Part shown: positions 59,067-64,000 of the stretch, piece after piece
Layout: each line of letters opens with the position of its first letter
Numbering within the stretch: position 1 is the stretch's first letter
Assembly (NCBI GenBank): GCA_025024175.1
Contig: QCXZ01000001.1
Span: forward strand, 29,382,942-29,446,941
DNA: 64,000 nucleotides
From: Rhyzopertha dominica
Lineage: Eukaryota; Arthropoda; Insecta; Coleoptera; Bostrichidae
Reading direction: 5' to 3'
Notes under the pieces: model-generated
Databases searched by the model: none
Told to the model about the DNA's origin: nothing
Seen by the model: the letters and a program-made list of their open reading frames with translations, nothing else
Made by a program: the position numbers and the translations under genes

Positions 59067-61088
59067 TTGCGTTGAAACCACCGTATGTAATGGAATTAAT
59101 TACAATGACCTGATGTTCTATGGATCTACTTTACTGACGGTGTTTTGACAAATGGTCGCTTTATTTGGTGAATGCAAGTGCTGATGTGTCTGGCTAGGCT
59201 TGTATTGTTTTGTGTATCGTAAGATGTCAAGTTGCATTGATCAAAGTCGATTTAACTGTTAGATGTAAGAGCTAAGGAGTATGGAGGTCTTGCCTTGTTC
59301 AGAATACATTTGCAGACTGATTGTGTTAGAACCACCATCCATAAAGGGATTAAATACAATGAAAGATGTTCTATGATTCTGTTAGATTAACTGTTTCGTC
59401 AAATGGTCGTTTTATTTGGCGAGCGCAAGAGCTGATGTGTCCCGGCTAGGCGTATATTGCTTTGTGTACATTAAGGATATATCAAGCTGCATTGACCAAA
59501 GTCGATTTAACTGGCGAACGTAAGTGCTAAGGAGGACGGATAGTGTCTGTGCTTGACTAATGGTGTTTGATTTGACGAAAGCAAGTGCTGATGTTTGGCT
59601 AGGCTTGTATTGCTTTGTGTACCGAAATGTCAAGCTGCATTGTCCAAAGTCGATTTAACTGTTAGACGTAAGAACATCTTGTCATAGTATTTAATCCCTT
59701 TATGCATGGTGGTTCTAACACAATTAGTCTGCAGATGTATTCTGCACAAGGCAAAACTATCCATACTCCTTAGCACTTACGTTCGCCAGTTAAATCGACT
59801 TTGGTCAATGCAGCTTGATATCTCCTTAAAGTACACAAAGCAATATAGGTACGCCTAGCCAGGACACATCAGCACTTGCGCTAGCCAAATAAAACGACCA
59901 TTTGACGAAACACAATTAATCTAACAGAATCATAGAACATCTTGTCATTGTATTTAATCCCTTTATGCATGGTGGTTCTAACACAATCAGTCTGCAGATG
60001 TATTCTGCACAAGGCAAGACTATCCATACTCCTTAGCACTTACGTACACCAGTTAAATAGACTGGTCAATGCAACTTGACATCTCTTTCTAGTAGGCAAA
60101 GCAATACACGACTAGCCAGACACATCAGCACTTGCGCTCGCCAAATAAAACTACCATTTGTCGAAACACCGTTAGTCTAACAAAATCATAGAACAGCTTG
60201 TCGTTGTAATACCTTTTCGCATGGTGGTTCTAATATAATCAGTCTACAGATGTATTCTGTATAGGGGAAGACACTATCCATCCTCCTTAGCACTTACGTT
60301 CGCCAAATAGAACTACCATTTGTCGAAATATCGTTGGTGTCATAGAACATCTAGTCATTGTAATTATTCCCTTTATGTATGGTGGTTCTAACACAATTAA
60401 TTAGTCTACAGATGTATTCTGCAGAAACCAAGACATCCATCCTCCTTAGCACTTAGGCTCGCCAGATAAATCGACTTTGGTCAATGCAACTTGACATCTC
60501 CTTATGGTACAAAAGGCAATACAAGGTCTAGCCAGGCACATCAGTACTTGCATTAGCTAATTGAAACGACCATTTATCGAAACACCGTCAACCAGACTCA
60601 GAACATCATGTCATTGTATTTAACCCTTTATGCTCTGTGGTTCTAACAGGCTACATATGTATTCTGCACAAGGCAATACACTATCCGTCCTCCTTAGCAC
60701 TTACGTTCCCCAATTAAATCGTCTTTGGTCAATGCATCTTGACATCTTATGATACACAAAGCAATACATGCCCAGTCAGGCAGTTCAGCACTTGCGTTGG
60801 CCAAATAAAACGACCATTTGTCGAAACACCGTTAGCTTAACAGAATCATAAAACTTCTTGTCATTGTAATTGATCGCTTTATGCATGGTGGGGTTCTTAC
60901 AAAATCAGTCTGCAGATGCACTCAGCACAAGGCAAGGCACTATCCATCCTCGTTTGCACTTACGTTCGCGAGTTAAATCGACTTTGGATCAATGCAACTT
61001 GACATCTTATAGTAGGCAAAGCAATACACGCCTAACCAGACACATCAGCACTTGCGCTCGCCAAATAAAACGACCATTTGTCGAAACA
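59067..61088. repeat. Foldback element B: ~260-bp tandem repeats in two opposed arms
   Basis: Units contain GTTAGAACCACCATGCATAA, GCAAGTGCTGATGTGTC, GCTTTGTGTA and AAGTCGATTTAACTG. They read forward from 59067 to ~59650 and reversed from ~59650 to 61088 (about 2.3 and 5.5 units). The switch is inside AACTGTTAGACGTAAGAACA. The border next to the transposon half is the complement of CAGACT...GTTGAAACC. This is the structure of a foldback (FB-like) element, with long inverted arms made of tandem repeats. There is no coding potential; the long frames here are by-products of the repeat. Confidence 0.85.
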
Positions 61089-61469
61089 ACTTAGGAGTTG
61101 TTTGCAAATTGGATCACCCTCAATTACGCAAACCGTATAGAGGATAGTCCCAAACAAATATTTGAAGACATTCCTTCTTTGTGTAGAGAAGTACACACGT
61201 GCTGCCAGCTCACGACAATGCTTATTCGATCTAAAAGAATATTACTTTAGACCTAGTTCTACCTCAGAGTACAGGGCCAGAGTCGACCCAAGTGTACTGC
61301 GGTCACTACATGTGCTGTGGGGCAGCATGACTACTCATGATGTTGGTCGGCTGACTACGAATGCCAAGGAAAAACTGCAAGGAAATATTAAGAAGCTACT
61401 TGCGGATCTGTTGCCTACAATCTGGGACTTGTTTGAAGTAAACCGACAAAACGGCAACAAAATAAAGCA
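61089..61469 (+). other. Unidentified open frame next to the LINE fragment
   Basis: An open frame from 61162 to 61479 (SRQCLFDLKEYYFRPSS, VLRSLHVLWGSMTTHDVG, AKEKLQGNIKKLLADLLPT) has a protein-like composition but no family that I recognise. It overlaps the LINE RNase H start. It may be another transposon piece or a fragment of a host gene. Confidence 0.35.
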
Positions 61470-61636
61470 ATGGGTCTAAAAACGGACACAGACACAGGCT
61501 CCCTATGTGGTACATCTCCGAGGGTACAACTCAGTTTTCCACTGAGAGAGTACCCTAGCGTATTTCAAGAGGAAATTTATGCAATCTTGGCATGTGCTCA
61601 TGAGAACCTCAATAGAGGGTACACCGGATTGCATAT
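61470..61636 (+). pseudogene. LINE RNase H, N-terminal half (plus-strand part)
   Basis: The + frame encodes the front of a Jockey/I-type RNase H: KTDTDTGS, RVQLSFPLREYPSVFQEEI then YAILACAHENLNRGYTG, stopping at GLH where the DNA transposon begins (61637). The rear half is on the minus strand at 57606-57362. Removing the transposon and one copy of the flanking ATAT would join the two halves in the same reading frame, strong evidence that they were once one gene. Confidence 0.75.
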
Positions 61637-61953
61637 CTGCAATTGAAGAGCTCTATTCCAAAACTAAGTCCATTTTTCATATAAATGAGGTTTTGACGCC
61701 TCTGACTTCACGGCCATATTTGCGACTTGCCCGATACAAGTTACTCGTCAAAACTCATCTAAATGACTAGGTTTGATATTGTTAAGTTGGCCGTTTCTTT
61801 TCAAAAGCGCCTTAAGTTCAAACTTGTTTCATTCCAAACTCGACGTAGTCCATTGCGCATGCGCAATCGACACGTCAGCTGTTTTAGCCCAAATCAGAAA
61901 CATAGTCGTTTAGCTTGTGTTCTTTATTTCAATAAGCACATGCTCTTGACAAA

Positions 61954-62149
61954 ATGGATGAACAATATCGCGAGGAAGTTCAGATATCTCATAGAGGAAA
62001 GCGTAAACGTGTTGATAAAGCACAGTGGAAGAAAACGAAGCTATCGTTAAACATTAACGCTGCTGGGGAAAAACAGCCTGTTATTTCCTGTGCACATGTG
62101 GATCAGAAAATATGTGAAGCAAATAAGCTTACCCAAGAAGACAATGAAA
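61954..62149 (+). CDS. DUF7869-like transposon protein, first exon
   Basis: ATG 61954 begins MDEQYREEVQISHRGKRKRV, then a basic linker and QWKKTKLSLNINAAGEKQPV, and ends TQEDNE before a perfect GTAAGT donor at 62150. A 57-base intron follows. It is open without damage. The basic start suits a nuclear protein. The role in transposition is inferred only from its place in a terminal-repeat-bounded element. Confidence 0.65.
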
Positions 62150-62206
62150 GTAAGTAATGCTTTTATTATACCTTAGATGAGTAAGCTATCAGTAAATCGG
62201 TTCTAG

Positions 62207-62579
62207 CCTTTTTCAACAAATTATACGAAAATAAGTCATCGGCAGCACAGAACAATTTTCTTATCAAATTCATTAAACCACAACTTCCCAAAAGACGTCG
62301 GCCGAGGAATGAAGATGCAGGTTCACGGCAGCACAATAATTACGTTATAAGAAAGATTGACGGTGGTACTGTTAGGGTATGTGCAAAGACATNCCAAAGT
62401 GTAACGCAAGTGTCCAGCTTTCGATTGAAGTCGATTGCGAGATATTTTCTGAAAGAAGAAAAAACTAGACCTGAGAGAAGAGGGGGTGACAGACGTACTA
62501 AAAGTGATAGAGAAACTTCGGAATACATTAAAGACCACATTCAAAGTCTTAAATGTCGCAATAGTCATTACGGTAGAAA
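62207..62579 (+). CDS. DUF7869-like transposon protein, second exon (cut)
   Basis: After a TTCTAG acceptor the frame reads FFNKLYENKSSAAQNNFLIK, PKRRRPRNED, VRVCAKT, ARYFLKEEKT, RPERRGGDRRTKSD and YIKDHIQSLKCRNSHYG, ending RNR at 62579. RRGGD and HI.S..C..SHY are family hallmarks in front of the segment kept at 59066. One codon contains an N. The protein is severed here by the foldback repeat. About 8-11 residues seem to be missing between the two halves, judged from spacing in relatives. Confidence 0.65.
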
Positions 62580-64000
62580 CAGACTGTTAGAACCACCATG
62601 CATAAAGGGATTAAATACAATGATAAGATGTTCTATGTTTCTGTTAGATTAATTGTGTTTCGTCAAATGTTCGTTTTATTTGGCTAGCGCAAGTGCTGAT
62701 GTGTCCTGGCTAGGCGTACCTATATTGCTTTGTGTACTTTAAGGAGATATCAAGCTGCATTGACCAAAGTCGATTTAACTGGCGAACGTAAGTGCTAAGG
62801 AATATGGATAGTCTTGCCTTGTGCAGAATACATCTGCAGACTGTGTTAGAACCACCATGCATAAAGGGATTAAATACAATGACAAGATGTTCTATGATTC
62901 TGTTAGATTAATTGTGTTTCGTCAAATGTTCGTTTTATTTGGCTAGCGCAAGTGCTGATGTGTCCTGGCTAGGCGTACCTAAATTGCTTTGTGTACATTA
63001 AGGAGATATCAAGCTGCATTGACCAAAGTCGATTTAACTGGCGAACGTAAGTGCTAAGGAGTATGGATAGTTTTGCCTTGTGCAGAATACATCTGCAGAC
63101 TAATTGTGTTAGAACCACCATGCATAAAGGGATTAAAGACTATGACAAGATGTTCTTACGTCTAACAGTTAAATCGACTTTAGACAATGCAGCTTGACAT
63201 CTCGGTACACAAAGCAATACAAGCCTAGCCAAACATCAGCACTTGCTTTCGTCAAATCAAACACCATTTGTCGAAACACCATTAGTCAAGCACAGACACT
63301 ATCCATCCTCCTTAGCACTTACGTTCGCCAGTTAAATCGACTTTGGTCAATGCAGCTTGATATCTCCTTAATGTACACAAAGCAATATACGCCTAGCCGG
63401 GACACATCAGCACTTGCGCTCGCCAAATAAAACGACCATTTGACGAAACAGTTAATCTAACAGAATCATAGAACATCTTTTCATTGTATTTAATCCCTTT
63501 ATGGATGGTGGTTCTAACACAATCAGTCTGCAAATGTATTCTGAACAAGGCAAGACCTCCATACTCCTTAGCTCTTACATCTAACAGTTAAATCGACTTT
63601 GATCAATGCAACTTGACATCTCCTTACGATACACAAAACACACAGACACATCAGCACTTGCATTCACCAAATAAAGCGACCATTTGTCAAAACACCGTCA
63701 GTCAAGTAGACCCATAGAACATCAGGTCATTGTAATTAATTCCATTACATACGGTGGTTTCAACGCAATCAGTCTGTAGATGCATTCTGTACAAGGCAAG
63801 ACATTATCCATCCTCATTAGCACTTACGTTCGCCAGTTAAATCGACTTTGGTCAATGCAACTTGACATCCTATGGTACACAAAGCAAAAAACATAGCAAG
63901 GCACATCAGCACTTGCGTTCGCCAAATAATTCGACCATTTGTCGAAACACCGTTAGTCTATGAGAATTATAGAACATCTTGTCATTGTAATTAATCCGTT
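62580..64000. repeat. Foldback element A: ~260-bp tandem repeats in two opposed arms
   Basis: Same units as at 59067-61088: forward from 62580 to ~63150 (period 259-263 bp), then reversed to the end of the window. The switch point reads GATGTTCTTACGTCTAACAG, the exact mirror of the switch in element B. Sequence 62590-63780 is the near-complete reverse complement of 59067-60240. It continues past the window edge. Confidence 0.85.

Larger units (their letters stand above)
61637..62579 (+). mobile_element. N-terminal half of the DUF7869-like DNA transposon
   Basis: The left terminus near 61637-61639 inverts the terminus at 57607. About 315 bp of leader precede the coding start at 61954. The inner end at 62579 is replaced by foldback repeats (CAGACTGTTAGAACC). 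Confidence 0.75.

Noticed and set aside
59412..59633. Near-identical frames here (minus) and at 63194-63430 (+)
   Set aside because: Both lie in the ~260-bp foldback units. Their similarity reflects the inverted DNA repeat, not a conserved protein.
59067..61088. Regularly spaced repeats that could suggest a CRISPR array
   Set aside because: Units of about 260 bp are repeated throughout with no constant short repeat plus variable spacer, in opposed directions, in a eukaryotic genome.

Overview
This window is eukaryotic and almost certainly from an insect: AT-rich, few genes, short spliced exons with GT/AG borders, and dense transposon remnants of arthropod type. A beetle-like genome would fit, but the sequence does not settle the order. 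Single Ns are scattered through it, so some apparent frameshifts could be assembly errors. Host coding sequence is sparse. The clear host gene is a cyclic-nucleotide-gated cation channel subunit of the beta/CNG-like type (three 3'-terminal exons on +, 4304-4883, 6354-6696 and 12443-12836, with a poly(A) signal). A first coding exon of a TPR-type protein lies at 55326-55460 (+). A GC-rich candidate exon lies at 41464-41551 (+).

Layout. 1-3.6 kb: GC-rich leader, a ~148-bp tandem repeat split by a small TA-flanked insertion, then a decayed BEL/Pao retrotransposon with a probable 3' LTR. 4.3-12.8 kb: the channel exons, whose large last intron holds a foldback element, a decayed Gypsy pol (-), a non-LTR RNase H/tail fragment (-) and a tRNA-like SINE head. 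12.9-14.6 kb: a mariner-type MITE and a THAP-domain DNA transposon remnant. 15.9-22.4 kb: a PIF/Harbinger transposon (transposase on +, Myb-like second gene on -) whose second gene is split by a nearly whole Copia element with identical 67-bp terminal repeats. 24.9-26.2 kb: a Jockey/CR1-like LINE (-). 26.5 and 46.9 kb: two related solo LTRs. 29.4-30.4 kb: a short hAT derivative with an exact 8-bp target duplication. 30.6-31.1 kb: two exons of a THAP gene (-). 32.7-38.3 kb: SINE copies around a mariner-like element with ~250-bp terminal inverted repeats. 40.9-41.1 kb: a two-unit repeat carrying textbook heat-shock elements. 42.8-43.9 kb: an integrase of the KRBA2/SCAND3 (Ginger-like) type. 48.3-50.5 kb: a recent ~1.07-kb tandem duplication of a THAP first exon and its flank. 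50.6-53.2 kb: MITEs and an RTE-like fragment.

The most unusual part is 57.1-64.0 kb. A DNA transposon of the arthropod family with a DUF7869-like protein had inserted into a LINE RNase H gene. It was then split by a foldback element whose arms are ~260-bp tandem repeats. The N-terminal half (+, 61.6-62.6 kb) and C-terminal half (-, 57.6-59.1 kb) now lie back to back, and so do the two halves of the LINE. One inversion between foldback arms explains the whole order; a misassembly through the palindromic arrays is the main alternative.
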